Part shown: positions 53,839 to 63,485 of the stretch, piece by piece | Position numbering within the stretch: the first letter of the stretch is position 1 | How the letters are laid out: every line of letters begins with the position of its first letter | NCBI RefSeq assembly: GCF_004339465.1 | Contig: NZ_SMFY01000004.1 | Location: 1-64,000, forward strand | Reading direction: 5' to 3' | Source of the DNA: Ancylobacter aquaticus | GTDB taxonomy: Bacteria > Pseudomonadota > Alphaproteobacteria > Rhizobiales > Xanthobacteraceae | DNA: 64,000 nt | Notes under the pieces: generated by a model | The model's input: only the letters and a program-made list of their open reading frames with translations | Told to the model about the DNA's origin: nothing | Databases searched by the model: none | Made by a program: the position numbers and the translations under genes

Positions 53839-54876
53839 ATGGGCTACAAGGTCGCCATCGTCGGTGCCACGGGTAATGTGGGCCGCGAAATGCTCGACAT
53901 CCTCTCCGAGCGCGGGTTTCCCGCCGACGAGGTGGTCGCGCTTGCTTCTCGCCGCTCGGTCGGCACCGAGGTTTCCTTCGGCGACAAGACGCTCAAGTGC
54001 AAAGCCCTGGAGAATTACGACTTTTCCGACACAGACATCTGCCTGATGTCGGCCGGTGGCGACGTTTCCAAGGAATGGTCGCCGAAGATCGGCCGCCAGG
54101 GCTGCGTGGTGATCGATAATTCCTCCGCCTTCCGCTACGACAGTGACGTGCCGCTGATCGTGCCGGAAGTGAATGCCGACGCCATCACAGGCTTCACCAA
54201 GAAGAACATCATCGCCAACCCGAACTGCTCGACCGCCCAGCTTGTCGTGGCTCTCAAGCCGCTGCACGATCTGGCGACGATCAAGCGCGTGGTGGTGGCG
54301 ACCTATCAGTCCGTCTCCGGCGCCGGCAAGGACGCGATGGACGAACTGTTTGCACAGACCCGCGCGGTGTTCGTCTCCGACCCGGTGGAAGCCAAGAAGT
54401 TTCCCAAGCGTATCGCCTTCAACGTCATTCCTCACATCGACGTCTTCATGGAAGACGGCTACACGAAGGAGGAATGGAAGGTGATGGTCGAGACCAAGAA
54501 GATCCTCGACCCCAAGATCAAGCTCACCTGCACCGCCGTGCGCGTGCCGGTGTTCATCTCGCATTCGGAAGCCGTGAACGTCGAGTTCGAGAAGCCGATC
54601 ACCGCCGAGGAGGCGACGCAGGCGCTGCGCAACGCGCCGGGCGTGCTCGTCATCGACAAGCGCGAGCCCGGTGGCTACATCACCCCCTACGAGGCCGCCG
54701 GCGAGGACGCCACCTATGTCTCGCGCATTCGCGAGGACGCGACGGTGGAGAACGGCCTCTCCTTCTGGTGCGTGTCGGACAATCTGCGCAAGGGCGCGGC
54801 GCTGAACGCGGTGCAGATCGCCGAAGTGCTGGTCAACCGCAAGCTGATCAAGCCGAAGGCCCGGAAGGCGGCGTGA
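53839..54876 (+). CDS. asd: Aspartate-semialdehyde dehydrogenase
   Basis: A 345-residue NADPH enzyme reducing aspartyl phosphate to the semialdehyde, on the path to lysine, diaminopimelate, methionine and threonine. It has VAIVGATGNVGREMLDIL, SAGGDVSKEW, IDNSSAFRYD, the nucleophile C130 in NPNCSTAQ, and VRVPVFISHSEAVNVEFEKP with the catalytic His. Complete. The ATG at 53839 has AGGAG upstream. Confidence 0.97.
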   Translation: MGYKVAIVGATGNVGREMLDILSERGFPADEVVALASRRSVGTEVSFGDKTLKCKALENYDFSDTDICLMSAGGDVSKEWSPKIGRQGCVVIDNSSAFRYDSDVPLIVPEVNADAITGFTKKNIIANPNCSTAQLVVALKPLHDLATIKRVVVATYQSVSGAGKDAMDELFAQTRAVFVSDPVEAKKFPKRIAFNVIPHIDVFMEDGYTKEEWKVMVETKKILDPKIKLTCTAVRVPVFISHSEAVNVEFEKPITAEEATQALRNAPGVLVIDKREPGGYITPYEAAGEDATYVSRIREDATVENGLSFWCVSDNLRKGAALNAVQIAEVLVNRKLIKPKARKAA

Positions 54877-54931
54877 CCTGCCTTCAGTCGCTTGCTGCAA
54901 TCGCTTGCTGCACGCGCTTGTGAACCTATAG

Positions 54932-54955
54932 AACGGCCGCCTCCGGGCGGCCGTT
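54932..54955 (+). terminator. Hairpin downstream of asd
   Basis: A 10-bp stem AACGGCCGCC (54932-54941) with GGCGGCCGTT (54946-54955), tetraloop TCCG, 55 bp after the stop. The tail has few T, so intrinsic termination is probable, not certain. Confidence 0.65.
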
Positions 54956-55039
54956 GCCGTTTGCGGTGCAATCCGTCACCATTCCGCCGAACTCCACCGC
55001 CACCAGTCCGTCACCTTGGCGGCTTCGGAGAGGCCCGAC

Positions 55040-55678
55040 GTGATTCAGCGACTTCTGGCGACGCTCGTCATTCTCACGGCCCTCACCGGCGCCGCGCTCG
55101 CCCATCCCCATGTATGGGTCGAGGTGCATTCCGAGCTTGACTACACGCCCGCCGGCACGCTTTCCGGCGTGCGCCACCACTGGAAGTTCGACGAGGCGTT
55201 CTCGACCTATGCGCTGCAGGGGCTGGAAACCACGCCCGACGGCAAGCCGAGCGAGAAGACGCTGAAGGAACTCGCTCAGGTGAACATCGAATCCCTGCAC
55301 GAATTCGATTTCTTCACCTATGCCAAGCGCGGCAAGCAGGACATCAAGTTCCTGCCCCCCAAAGACTATTCCCTCACCTATGACGGCACGGCGCTGACCC
55401 TGCACTTCACCCTGCCCTTCGCGGAACCCCCGGCGAAGAAAGGGGAGATGGCGCTTGATGTGTACGACCCCACTTATTTCGTCGCCTTCCAGCTCGCCGA
55501 CAACGATCCTGTGAAACTCGCCGGCAATGCGGGCGATTGCGCGCTGACGCTGCACCGGCCGGACCCGGCGGCGACCGGCAACTCGACGACGCTCTCGGAA
55601 GGCTTTTTCAACGCCCTCACCTCGGCCAGTGAGTTCGGCTCGCAATTCGCCAACCGCGTCACGGTGAAATGCTCGTGA
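55040..55678 (+). CDS. DUF1007 exported protein, partner of NicO transporter
   Basis: A 212-residue protein with signal peptide (1-20, LLATLVILTALTGAALA) and a mature N-terminus beginning HPHVWVEV, a potential metal-binding H-x-H. DUF1007 regularly precedes NicO-type transporters and likely binds the metal in the periplasm. I chose GTG 55040 because GGAGAGG precedes it and the signal peptide starts there; a TTG at 55016 would add eight residues. The stop overlaps the next gene. Confidence 0.88.
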   Translation: MIQRLLATLVILTALTGAALAHPHVWVEVHSELDYTPAGTLSGVRHHWKFDEAFSTYALQGLETTPDGKPSEKTLKELAQVNIESLHEFDFFTYAKRGKQDIKFLPPKDYSLTYDGTALTLHFTLPFAEPPAKKGEMALDVYDPTYFVAFQLADNDPVKLAGNAGDCALTLHRPDPAATGNSTTLSEGFFNALTSASEFGSQFANRVTVKCS

Positions 55679-56634
55679 GCCGGCGGGCTGCGGCCTTCGC
55701 TCTGGCGCTGGTCGCTGGTGCGCTCCTGCTGCACCCCGCCTTCGCCCAGAGCCCGTTCGGCGTCGGCGCCCCGGCTGCGCCGGAAAGCGGGGGGATTGCC
55801 GGCTTCATCCTCGCCAAGCAGGCCGAATTTTATCGCCTGCTCACCTCGGCGGTGCGCGCCTCGAAACAGGACGGGCACGCCGTGTTCCTGCTCGGCGGCA
55901 TCTCCTTTGCCTATGGCGTCTTCCACGCCGCCGGCCCCGGCCACGGCAAGGCGGTGATTTCGTCGTACCTGCTCGCCAACGAGGCGACGCTGAAGCGCGG
56001 CGTCGGCCTCGCCTTCGCCAGCGCGCTGGCACAGGCGCTGACCGCCATCCTCGTCGCGGGCATTCTCGCCGCCATCATCGGCGCCACCGCCGCCACGATG
56101 AGCCGGGCGGTTGCGATCATCGAACTTGCCGCCTATGGGCTGATCGTCGTCGTCGGCCTGCGGCTGGCCTGGACCAAGGGCCGCGCCGTTCTTTCCGCGT
56201 GGCGCGGTACCCCGGCGCATCGGCATGGGCCCGATTGCGGCTGCGGCGACGACCACGCCCATATGCTGGCGCCGGACGACCTGCCCCGCAGCAATGGCTG
56301 GCGCGAATGGTGGGGCGCCGTGATGTCGGTAGGTCTACGGCCCTGCTCGGGCGCGATCCTCGTTCTGGTCTTCGCGCTGGCGCAGGGCATCTTCTGGGTC
56401 GGCGCCGCCTCGGCGCTGCTCATGGGCGTCGGCACCGCGCTGACGGTAAGCGCCATCGCCGCGCTCGCGGTGTTCGCCAAGCACGCGGCCGTGCGGCTCG
56501 CCGCCAACCGCTCCGGCTCGACGGCGGCGCTGGCGTTGCGCGGCATGGAATTCCTCGCCGCTCTGATGCTGCTGGCCTTCGGGCTGGCGCTCTTCTTCGG
56601 CTTCATGGCTACTGAGCGACTGACACTGGGATGA
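55669..56634 (+). CDS. Nickel/cobalt (NicO/RcnA-like) transporter
   Basis: A 321-residue inner-membrane protein with six or so spans. After a signal-like first segment comes ISFAYGVFHAAGPGHGKAVISSYLL, the NicO signature with HxxGPGHGK, then a His/Cys/Asp loop HRHGPDCGCGDDHAH likely to hold metal, and VGLRPCSGAILVLVFAL. It may export or import nickel or cobalt; direction is not shown. It overlaps the DUF1007 gene; a GTG at 55675 sits in GTGA and is an alternative start. No B12 riboswitch is seen ahead. Confidence 0.9.
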   Translation: MLVSRRAAAFALALVAGALLLHPAFAQSPFGVGAPAAPESGGIAGFILAKQAEFYRLLTSAVRASKQDGHAVFLLGGISFAYGVFHAAGPGHGKAVISSYLLANEATLKRGVGLAFASALAQALTAILVAGILAAIIGATAATMSRAVAIIELAAYGLIVVVGLRLAWTKGRAVLSAWRGTPAHRHGPDCGCGDDHAHMLAPDDLPRSNGWREWWGAVMSVGLRPCSGAILVLVFALAQGIFWVGAASALLMGVGTALTVSAIAALAVFAKHAAVRLAANRSGSTAALALRGMEFLAALMLLAFGLALFFGFMATERLTLG

Positions 56635-56641
56635 CGCCCGC

Positions 56642-57382
56642 TCAGTCCTTCAGATAGTCGTGCACCACCTTGCCGAGGCCGAGGGTGAGATCGGTGCGGA
56701 AATGCGCCGCTGAGATCACCTCCAGCACGGGCAGCTTGGCGACATCGGCCAGCGCATGTGGAAACAGGCCCAGCGCCCCCGGGCCGGTCCACGCCTCCTG
56801 CACGGTGATATCTTCGAGATAATACTCGACCAGTTCGCACACCCGCGTCGTGCCATCGACATGGGGAATGATCTTGATCACCCAGTTCGGCCCCAGCAGC
56901 GATTGATGCAGGGCCGCCTTGTCGAGCGCCGCGTATTTGTAGCCCATGGTGGCGGAGGCGACGAGCACGCTGCCATAGTGCAGCGTCCCCACCAGCGTGT
57001 CGCTCTCAACCTTCAGGCTGGGTCGCGCGAGCTTCTTGGGGAAACCCCACAGCTCGCGCCCGCCGGCGATCGGCGCCTCGTCGTCGAGATACATGGAGTG
57101 GACATAGCCGCCCTTCACCCCATTCAGCTCGACGGGGATCACCTGCCCGGTCTCCGTATAGTCGCCGAAGCCGGTCGAATCCGGCATGCGGATGAACTCG
57201 TATTTGACGATCGGCTCGATCACCTTCAGCGGCTCGGGCACCACCTTTTCCAGCGCAGCCATGTCGGTGCGATAGGTGACGACGAAGAATTCGCGGTTGA
57301 AGAACTTGTAGGGCCCCTTCGGGTAGGACGGGCTCGTGAGCGGCATGGAATAGGCGGTGCGGCGAACGTCCTCGATCTTCAT
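56642..57382 (-). CDS. Acetoacetate decarboxylase family protein
   Basis: A 246-residue ADC-fold protein. [14 protein letters not shown] contains the Schiff-base Lys (K116), next to K117 that lowers its pKa, and the opening [22 protein letters not shown] matches bacterial ADC. True decarboxylases and ADC-like aldolases or dehydratases share this; the retained FPKK favours decarboxylase. It could turn acetoacetate (from hydroxybutyrate oxidation) to acetone. ATG 57382 chosen; a TTG at 57391 is less likely. Confidence 0.88.
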   Translation of the reverse strand: MKIEDVRRTAYSMPLTSPSYPKGPYKFFNREFFVVTYRTDMAALEKVVPEPLKVIEPIVKYEFIRMPDSTGFGDYTETGQVIPVELNGVKGGYVHSMYLDDEAPIAGGRELWGFPKKLARPSLKVESDTLVGTLHYGSVLVASATMGYKYAALDKAALHQSLLGPNWVIKIIPHVDGTTRVCELVEYYLEDITVQEAWTGPGALGLFPHALADVAKLPVLEVISAAHFRTDLTLGLGKVVHDYLKD

Positions 57383-57437
57383 GCGGGGCAAACTCCTGTG
57401 ATGCGTGAGCGTAGCCCATTTGCCGCGCGGCGGTAGG

Positions 57438-57480
57438 GGCGTGCGGCCGGACCTGATGCATTCAGGCCCGGCCGCACGCC
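57438..57480 (-). terminator. Very long hairpin after the autotransporter gene
   Basis: Left arm 57438-57456 and right arm 57462-57480 pair over 19 positions with a single A-C mismatch and a five-base loop. It begins 3 bp beyond the autotransporter stop, reading leftward, and ends about 55 bp before the next gene start. There is no T-run, but the stem is very stable. Confidence 0.75.
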
Positions 57481-57483
57481 ACC

Positions 57484-60400
57484 TCAGAAGCGGTAGGTAA
57501 AGCCGCCCTTGATCGCGTTGCTGTTCACGTCGCTGGCGAACTGCCCCTCATAGCCGATATTGAGCAGCACGTTCTCCCCCACCGCGAAATCGACGCCGGC
57601 GCCGAACAGGAAGCTGTCCTCGGCAATAGGCGCCCCGGCCACGGAGAAGGCGATGCCGGTGGAGGCGAAGGTCATGCCCAGCTCCGGGGTGATGTCGCCA
57701 TAGGCATGGCGCCAGGCGAGGCTGGCATGCGGCGTCACCGTGCCCTCGCCCAGGGCGAGCGTGGTGGCGAGGCGCAGGCCAAGCGTGGAATAGGGCACGT
57801 CATAGGACAGGCCGGAGGAGGCGAGCCCGCTGGTGAAGGCACCCGTCTCGGTGAAGCTGTCCGTATCGATCCAGCTCCATGCCATCTGCGCGAAGGGCTC
57901 GAAGGCGATGCCGCCGGCCTCCATCGCATAGGCGGCCTCGACGAAGACGTTAGCCGTCGCGCCGTCATAGGAACCGAGCGGATTCTCGAACAGGCTGAGC
58001 ATCGCGACGCTGCGCGTCGTGTCGATGTCGCTCCAGCCATAGCTGGCGCCACCGCGCAGGCGGAAGGCGTCGAAGCTCGCTCCGGCATAGGCGGCGAGGA
58101 GCACCGTGTCGGCATCGGCGCTGCTCATCCGGTCGTCGACATCGAGGGTCGCGGAGGCATAGCCGGCCGCCAGACCGAAGGTGTAGTTGCCGGAGGTGAC
58201 GTCGCCGCCGGCAAGGAAGCCGCCGAGCGAGGAATCGACATCGGCGGAATTGCCGGTGCCGTTCGCCGAATTCCACTGGCCGAAGCCCTGCGCCCAGGCG
58301 GCGTAGACCGGACCCACCGGCTCCACGGGCAGGGCCTTGACCGGGAAGGGGCTCGTCGCTTCCGGCGCCTTCGCCGCGTAAGCGGTAGTAGGTCCGCCGG
58401 TGGCGAGCGCCACCAGTGCCGGCGAAGCCCCACTCGCGGAGGTCTGGCGCAGGCGGCCGATCAGCGTGTCGGCCACCAGCGTCGACTGGAAGTAGAGCGT
58501 CGTGCCGACCGAGGCATGCACCTCGCCGGAGAGCAGGTCATAGCCGGCGCGGATAGCCTGCGATTGGGCGCCTGTGCCGGCGAGCACCGTGCCTTGCAGC
58601 AGGCTGCCATCGGCGCGGTCGAGAGCGCCGGCGACGCTCGCCTGGTTGGCGGTGTGTGCGAGGCTGGCGAGGGCAACCTCGTTACGGGTAATGGTGAGCG
58701 TCACCGAAGCGTCATCGCGGCCGAGTTCGGCATCGACGAACAGGAAGTCGGGGTCCTCAAGCGCGAACTGCGCCATCGGCGTGGTCGTGGCGGAGGCCGA
58801 GACGATGTCGTAGACGGTGCCATCATAGAGCGGCCCGATCGCCGAGAGTGTCACCGTGCCGCCATTGAGGGCGAGGGTGTCGGTAACGATCTGGTCCGAG
58901 GCGAGCCCGCTCAACTCGACCTCGTAGACCGAGCCGGCCGCGAATGTCGTGGTGCCCAGCACAGTGACGGTGCCGATGGAATTGCCGGGCGACACCGTGC
59001 CGCCGGCGCCGACGGCGAGAGCGCCCAGGGTCGCGTTCCCGCCGAGGACGGCATCCTCGCCGATACCGACCGAGGCCGAGCCGAGCGAGCCGTTCAGCAC
59101 GAAGGTGCCGTCGATCTGGACCTCGCCATCGAAGGTCGAGCTGCCAATGCCGATGAAGCTGGAGCCCTCATCCACGAAGAGCGTGCTGAAATCGCGGTAC
59201 TGCGCGTCGTCGCCGAGCAGCGACAGGTCGAACGTGCCGAGGCCACCGAGTTCGAGGGTATTGTAGCCGTCATTGCCGATGACGAGGCCGACGACCTCGC
59301 TGCCGTCGACATAGACGAACAGATCGTCGCCGCCGCCCATATCGACCGCGACGTCGTTGTCGCTGGAGATCAGGCCGGTATTGACGATGGTGTCGTCCTG
59401 CGAGCCGATCAGGGTGATCGCCGTGCCGTCGGAGCGGATGATCCCCTCATTGACGATCTGGGTCGCAAAAGGCGCCGCCCCTTGCGAGCTGTCGTCGATC
59501 AGGATGGCGCGGCCGACATCATCCAGACCGTCATTCGGGTAGTTGTCGAACGCTTCGATGACGGCGCCCGCATGATTGATGATCGTGCCGCCGCCAGCGG
59601 CGATGCCGTCGGCCGTGTTCGGGTCGCCATCATTGGTGCCGGTGGCGCCGGTGCCCTGGATCAGGCCGTAATTGCTCAACAATATCTGGCCGTCGACATC
59701 GACGCCGTCGCCATCGCCGTCCGGCACGCCATCGGGATCGCCGTCATCGTCGATGAGGCCCGTCACCTCGCCGCGGATGGTGCCGTGATTGACCACTGTG
59801 ACTACCGTGTCGCCGGAGCTGTCGACATTGATGCCCGACCCGTTGCGACCGACGATCAGGCCGCCGGCCTCGTTGAGAACCGCGATCGCGCCGTCGCCAG
59901 TCACGCCGTGCTTGGCACCGAGGATCTGGCCGGTCGCCTTGTTGAACACGGTGCCGCCGGCGTCCTGGAAATCAACGCCGTCGCCGTCGCTGGTGAGGTC
60001 GGTCGACTGGATGATGCCGTGATTGGTCACCACGGCGCCGGCACCGGGGCGGATGCCGTCGGCGACGGAGGACTGAAGCGTACCGTAATTGACGATGGAA
60101 ATTTTGTTGTCCGGCGAGGTCAGGTCGGCGAAGTCGAGGGCCTGGCCGATGCCGCCGTCGATAAGGCCATGGTTCTCGATGTAGATCGTTGCGTCAGACG
60201 TGTCGGAATCGGCGGCGAATTTGAAGCCGTCGTCGAGGCCGAGAATCTGCCCGCCTTCCTTGTTGATCAGGGTGAACGAGACCAGCGTGTCGATATTTTC
60301 GTCGCCGTCGAACTTCAGGGCGCGGCTCTCGGCCTCCAGCGTCTGGATCGTCCCCGAATTGGTGAGGACGATGGTGCCGGCGCCGAAGCGGATGGCGTCG

Positions 60401-60909
60401 TTGTCGAGCGCGGTGATCGTGCCGCTGTTGTCGATGTTCACATAGGCGCTTTCCGCCGTCGCCTTGTTGAGATCAAAGACCTGGCCGCTGGTGGCGGTCA
60501 TCGAGCCGGTATTGACGACGTACAGCTCGCCATCGGCAAAGGCGCCGTTGATCCGCACCGTGTCGTCGCCAGAAGTGATGTCGCCATTGTTGGTCAGGGT
60601 CAGCGTACCGCTTACATCGGACGCGGTGTCGAGCGCCCGGCCGGTGCTGGCGATCGTGCCGTTATTGCGCAGATCGACACCCGCTCCCGTCGCCGGTGCG
60701 CTCCAGGTGATCGCGGTGCCGTCGACGTCGAGCGCGCCACGCTCGGCGATCACGCCGCTATCCGTGCCCGCCACACTTTGCGGCGCGGTCTCGGTCACGC
60801 CGGTCGGCACCGTGAAAGATTGGGCGCGAGCCCCGGCAATCGGCACAACGAACAGGGCGCCGGCGGCAAGCAGGGCCGCAGGGCTGGCAGATGAAAACAG
60901 GCGGTTCAT
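57484..60909 (-). CDS. Autotransporter (type Va) with beta-helix passenger
   Basis: A 1141-residue surface protein. Signal peptide (1-29) ends IAGARA. The passenger (about 30-640) consists of many irregular repeats of the kind [23 protein letters not shown] that build a right-handed beta-helix, with a strongly acidic insert ([16 protein letters not shown]) resembling calcium-binding loops. A linker with [20 protein letters not shown] then follows, and a C-terminal beta-barrel (about 860-1141, [16 protein letters not shown] to the final FTYRF). Function is likely adhesion or biofilm; no protease triad is seen. Its leader has a hairpin. Confidence 0.9.
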   Translation of the reverse strand: MNRLFSSASPAALLAAGALFVVPIAGARAQSFTVPTGVTETAPQSVAGTDSGVIAERGALDVDGTAITWSAPATGAGVDLRNNGTIASTGRALDTASDVSGTLTLTNNGDITSGDDTVRINGAFADGELYVVNTGSMTATSGQVFDLNKATAESAYVNIDNSGTITALDNDAIRFGAGTIVLTNSGTIQTLEAESRALKFDGDENIDTLVSFTLINKEGGQILGLDDGFKFAADSDTSDATIYIENHGLIDGGIGQALDFADLTSPDNKISIVNYGTLQSSVADGIRPGAGAVVTNHGIIQSTDLTSDGDGVDFQDAGGTVFNKATGQILGAKHGVTGDGAIAVLNEAGGLIVGRNGSGINVDSSGDTVVTVVNHGTIRGEVTGLIDDDGDPDGVPDGDGDGVDVDGQILLSNYGLIQGTGATGTNDGDPNTADGIAAGGGTIINHAGAVIEAFDNYPNDGLDDVGRAILIDDSSQGAAPFATQIVNEGIIRSDGTAITLIGSQDDTIVNTGLISSDNDVAVDMGGGDDLFVYVDGSEVVGLVIGNDGYNTLELGGLGTFDLSLLGDDAQYRDFSTLFVDEGSSFIGIGSSTFDGEVQIDGTFVLNGSLGSASVGIGEDAVLGGNATLGALAVGAGGTVSPGNSIGTVTVLGTTTFAAGSVYEVELSGLASDQIVTDTLALNGGTVTLSAIGPLYDGTVYDIVSASATTTPMAQFALEDPDFLFVDAELGRDDASVTLTITRNEVALASLAHTANQASVAGALDRADGSLLQGTVLAGTGAQSQAIRAGYDLLSGEVHASVGTTLYFQSTLVADTLIGRLRQTSASGASPALVALATGGPTTAYAAKAPEATSPFPVKALPVEPVGPVYAAWAQGFGQWNSANGTGNSADVDSSLGGFLAGGDVTSGNYTFGLAAGYASATLDVDDRMSSADADTVLLAAYAGASFDAFRLRGGASYGWSDIDTTRSVAMLSLFENPLGSYDGATANVFVEAAYAMEAGGIAFEPFAQMAWSWIDTDSFTETGAFTSGLASSGLSYDVPYSTLGLRLATTLALGEGTVTPHASLAWRHAYGDITPELGMTFASTGIAFSVAGAPIAEDSFLFGAGVDFAVGENVLLNIGYEGQFASDVNSNAIKGGFTYRF

Positions 60910-60923
60910 GGCGGTCAGTTCCC

Positions 60924-60946
60924 CGGATATCGCGTTCTGATATCCG
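60924..60946 (-). promoter_or_regulatory. Inverted repeat in the autotransporter leader
   Basis: CGGATATC (60924-60931) and GATATCCG (60939-60946) are perfect reverse complements with 7 bases between, 15-37 bp before the ATG. It may be an operator, or an RNA hairpin that restricts access to the start; the GGGGAA right after it may be the ribosome-binding site. Confidence 0.6.
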
Positions 60947-61091
60947 CGCTACCGAGGAGGGATGACAGGCAGGTGACTATTGGGCGACACGCGCCCGCTT
61001 GTTCGCCCGACGGCGACATGCCCCGCGCAAGCGTGGTGCCGGTGCAACAGGGGAGACGGCCAGAGCCCTCATTTTACGGTACTAAATAACC

Positions 61092-62087
61092 TCAAAAGGT
61101 GGTGAGCCCGCCCATCCCGCTCTCGGTGCCGATGGCGAGCGCGCTGCCATCGCCGCGCCACGCCAGGGCGGTGACGGCGCCACCGTCGGGCGCGCGCAGC
61201 AGGATTTCGGCGCCGTCCGAAATCCGCACCATCAGCACCAGCCCGTCCTCATAGCCGCAGGCGATCACCTCGTCGCGCGGATGGGCGGCAACGGCGCAGA
61301 CGCGCACGTCGCGCGGCGCCAGCATGGAGGGCTGCTTGCCCATCGGCCCCTCCTTGCTCGAGAAGGGCCAGAGGATCGCCTCGCTGGAACCGGAGGTGGC
61401 GAGGAATTTGCCACCGGCGGTGAAGGCCATCGACGTCACCCGCGAGGGATAGCCGGTCATCCGCATGTGGCCGGCGTCGGCGAGGCGCCAGCCATGCAGC
61501 GCCGCCTCCTGCATGGTCGTCACCACGAAACGCATGTCCGGGCTCCACATCACGCCGCGATGCGAACCCTTCCACTCCAGCCTTTCCGGCTTGGCGACCG
61601 CGTTGGGAAACCACAGCGAGACGCCGCCATAATGGGCGATGGCAAGGCGTGTGCCCTTCGGCGCGAAGGCGAGCCCGCCCACGGTAGAGGGCAGGTCAAG
61701 CGACTTCGCCTCGCCCTTGGCGGGCTGGAAATGGGCCGTCTTGCCTGCCGAGAAGGAGAAGGCCCCATCGGCGCCCGCCGCCACCTGGTCGATCCAGCGG
61801 CCCTTCTGCTCGAACAGCACCTGCGCCGAGCCGTCGGCCCGCGTCGCCACCACACGGCCGTCATCGCCTCCGGTCAATATCCGCTTGTCGTCGCCAGCGA
61901 CCGAGAGCACCGCACCGTGATGCGCCCGCACCCGGGCTTCGTCGTCGCCCACCAGCACGATCTCGCCCTCGCCCAGCACGAAGGCGGCCAGCGGGCCGAG
62001 GAAGCGCAGGCCAACCACCGCGCCGCCGAGGTCGAGCGGACGCAATTTCGAGGTGAGGGAAGACGGAGGGGAGGAGGGCAAGGCCAT
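61092..62087 (-). CDS. WD40 repeat protein of the zinc/CobW neighbourhood
   Basis: A 331-residue seven-bladed beta-propeller. WD-like blades are visible at GAVLSVAGDDKRILTGGDDGRVV, GLAFAPKGTRLAIAHYGGVSLW, GVMWSPDMRFVVTTMQEAALHGW, SMAFTAGGKFLATSGSSEAILW and ALAWRGDGSALAIGTESG. No signal peptide. A WD40 gene beside CobW and ZnuA genes recurs in Rhizobiales, so a role in zinc homeostasis is inferred; biochemical function is unknown. Confidence 0.85.
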   Translation of the reverse strand: MALPSSPPSSLTSKLRPLDLGGAVVGLRFLGPLAAFVLGEGEIVLVGDDEARVRAHHGAVLSVAGDDKRILTGGDDGRVVATRADGSAQVLFEQKGRWIDQVAAGADGAFSFSAGKTAHFQPAKGEAKSLDLPSTVGGLAFAPKGTRLAIAHYGGVSLWFPNAVAKPERLEWKGSHRGVMWSPDMRFVVTTMQEAALHGWRLADAGHMRMTGYPSRVTSMAFTAGGKFLATSGSSEAILWPFSSKEGPMGKQPSMLAPRDVRVCAVAAHPRDEVIACGYEDGLVLMVRISDGAEILLRAPDGGAVTALAWRGDGSALAIGTESGMGGLTTF

Positions 62088-62161
62088 GACGCTATCGTTG
62101 TTCGCAAAGGGCCACAGGCTTAGCCGATGCCGGAGACCGCGTCACGCCCCAGAGCGGGCGA

Positions 62162-62335
62162 TCAATGCGCGATCCAGGCGCCATCGACCAGGGCGAGGGT
62201 CTCGCGCCCGCTCTCCTCGTCAATGTCGGTGATAACGACATGGGCGCCTTCGCGCGCGAAGGCGAGCGCGGTCACCCGCCGGAGTCCCCGCGCCGCGCAC
62301 GTCACCAGCGCGACACGACCCTCGAACTCCCCCAT
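62162..62335 (-). pseudogene. Truncated short-chain dehydrogenase remnant
   Basis: A 57-codon frame beginning MGEFEGRVALVTCAARGLRR and continuing VTALAFAREGAHVVITDIDE. This is the N-terminal Rossmann part of an SDR, but the conserved TG-x-x-x-GIG has become TC-x-x-x-GLR, and the protein stops after about one quarter of the normal length (ends ETLALVDGAWIAH). No downstream SDR part follows before the WD40 gene. It cannot bind NAD normally and looks like a gene remnant. Confidence 0.8.
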
Positions 62336-62374
62336 CGCCCCTCTCCGCTTACGCCGGGCACCTGTGCCGGCCGT

Positions 62375-63349
62375 TCACGCCACGCAGCTGAGAAAACCCT
62401 TTTCCAGTGCCGCCGCGTCCAGCTGCCGGCCGATGAACACGATGCGGCTCAGCTTCGGCTCGTCGGCCCGCCACGGGCGCTGATGGTCGCCGTCGAGGAT
62501 CATGTGCACGCCCTGGAAAACGAAGCGCTCCGGGTCGTCCTTGAACGCGAGAATACCCTTGGAGCGCAGGATGTTCGGCCCTTCCGTCTGGGTCAGGTTC
62601 TGGATCCAGGGGAAGAACTTGTCCGGGTCGAGCGGCTTGTCCGAGGAGAACGAATAGGAGCGCATCTCCTCGTCGTGAAAATGCCGGTGGCCGCCTTCCA
62701 GAAAATCGGGGTCGATCGCCTGGATGCGGTCGAGGTCGAACGCGCCCTGTCCCAGCACCTTGTCGATGGCGATCTCGGAGCGCTGGGTACGGTGGATGCG
62801 GGCGAACGGGTTGATGGCGCGGATCCGCATCTCCACGTCCTTGAGATCGGTCTCGGTGACAAGGTCGGTCTTGTTGAGCAGGATCACGTCGGCGAAGGCG
62901 ATCTGACTTTTCGCCTCGGGCGCGTCCTTCAGCCGGTCCTTCAGCCATTTGGCGTCGGCCACCGTCACCACCGCGTCGAGCGTGGTCTTGGCACCCACCG
63001 TCTCGTCGACGAAGAAGGTCTGGGCCACCGGGGCCGGGTCGGCAAGGCCCGTGGTCTCGATGATGATGCCGTCAAAGTCGTTCTTGCGGCGCAGCAGGCC
63101 GTCGATGATGCGGATGAGGTCTCCGCGCACGGTGCAGCAGATGCAGCCGTTGTTCATCTCGAACACTTCCTCGTCGGCGCCCACCACGAGGTCGTTGTCG
63201 ATGCCGATCTCGCCGAACTCGTTCACGACGACGGCGAATTTCTTGCCGTGCGGCTCGGAGAGGATGCGGTTGAGCAGCGTCGTCTTGCCGGCACCGAGAT
63301 AGCCGGTGAGCACGGTGACGGGAATCTTGGTGGAAGCCACGTCGGGCAT
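62375..63349 (-). CDS. CobW/COG0523 family GTPase, putative zinc metallochaperone
   Basis: A 324-residue G3E GTPase. It has Walker A GYLGAGKTT (16-24), the metal-binding CxCC at 69-72 (CICC), Walker B-like ETTGLADP, NKTD for guanine, and the C-terminal CobW domain (FPWIQNLTQTEGPNILRSKG). COG0523 proteins deliver zinc, cobalt or iron to target enzymes; the neighbouring ZnuA gene points to zinc. A His-rich GGHRHFHDEEMRS lies in the C-terminal half. Real cobW of B12 synthesis is an alternative but the B12 genes are elsewhere. Confidence 0.9.
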   Translation of the reverse strand: MPDVASTKIPVTVLTGYLGAGKTTLLNRILSEPHGKKFAVVVNEFGEIGIDNDLVVGADEEVFEMNNGCICCTVRGDLIRIIDGLLRRKNDFDGIIIETTGLADPAPVAQTFFVDETVGAKTTLDAVVTVADAKWLKDRLKDAPEAKSQIAFADVILLNKTDLVTETDLKDVEMRIRAINPFARIHRTQRSEIAIDKVLGQGAFDLDRIQAIDPDFLEGGHRHFHDEEMRSYSFSSDKPLDPDKFFPWIQNLTQTEGPNILRSKGILAFKDDPERFVFQGVHMILDGDHQRPWRADEPKLSRIVFIGRQLDAAALEKGFLSCVA

Positions 63350-63376
63350 GGTGAACTCCAGTGGTCATTTAAAAAG

Positions 63377-63474
63377 CGTCATCCCGGATGCCGCCACGCG
63401 GCGATCCGGGCTCGCTTGTTCCGTTCAACGGTGCCGAGCGATCCCGGATCGGCCTGCGGCCGTGCGGGATGACG
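63377..63474. repeat. Inverted pair of REP-like units between CobW and ZnuA genes
   Basis: A first unit (63377-63410) opens CGTCATCCCGG and a second, reversed unit (63440-63474) closes CGGGATGACG, with 29 bp between. Each unit carries its own inner stem (for example GCCGC..GCGGC in the first). The pair-inverted layout is that of a REPIN. It may end the znuA-side transcript or be neutral. Confidence 0.8.
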
Positions 63475-63485
63475 ACAGACCAGCG

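Noticed and set aside
57706-60894. A 1062-codon open frame antisense to the autotransporter
   Set aside because: The opposite strand encodes a complete autotransporter with signal peptide and barrel; this frame has only composition-driven Ala/Gly/Asp/Arg repeats.
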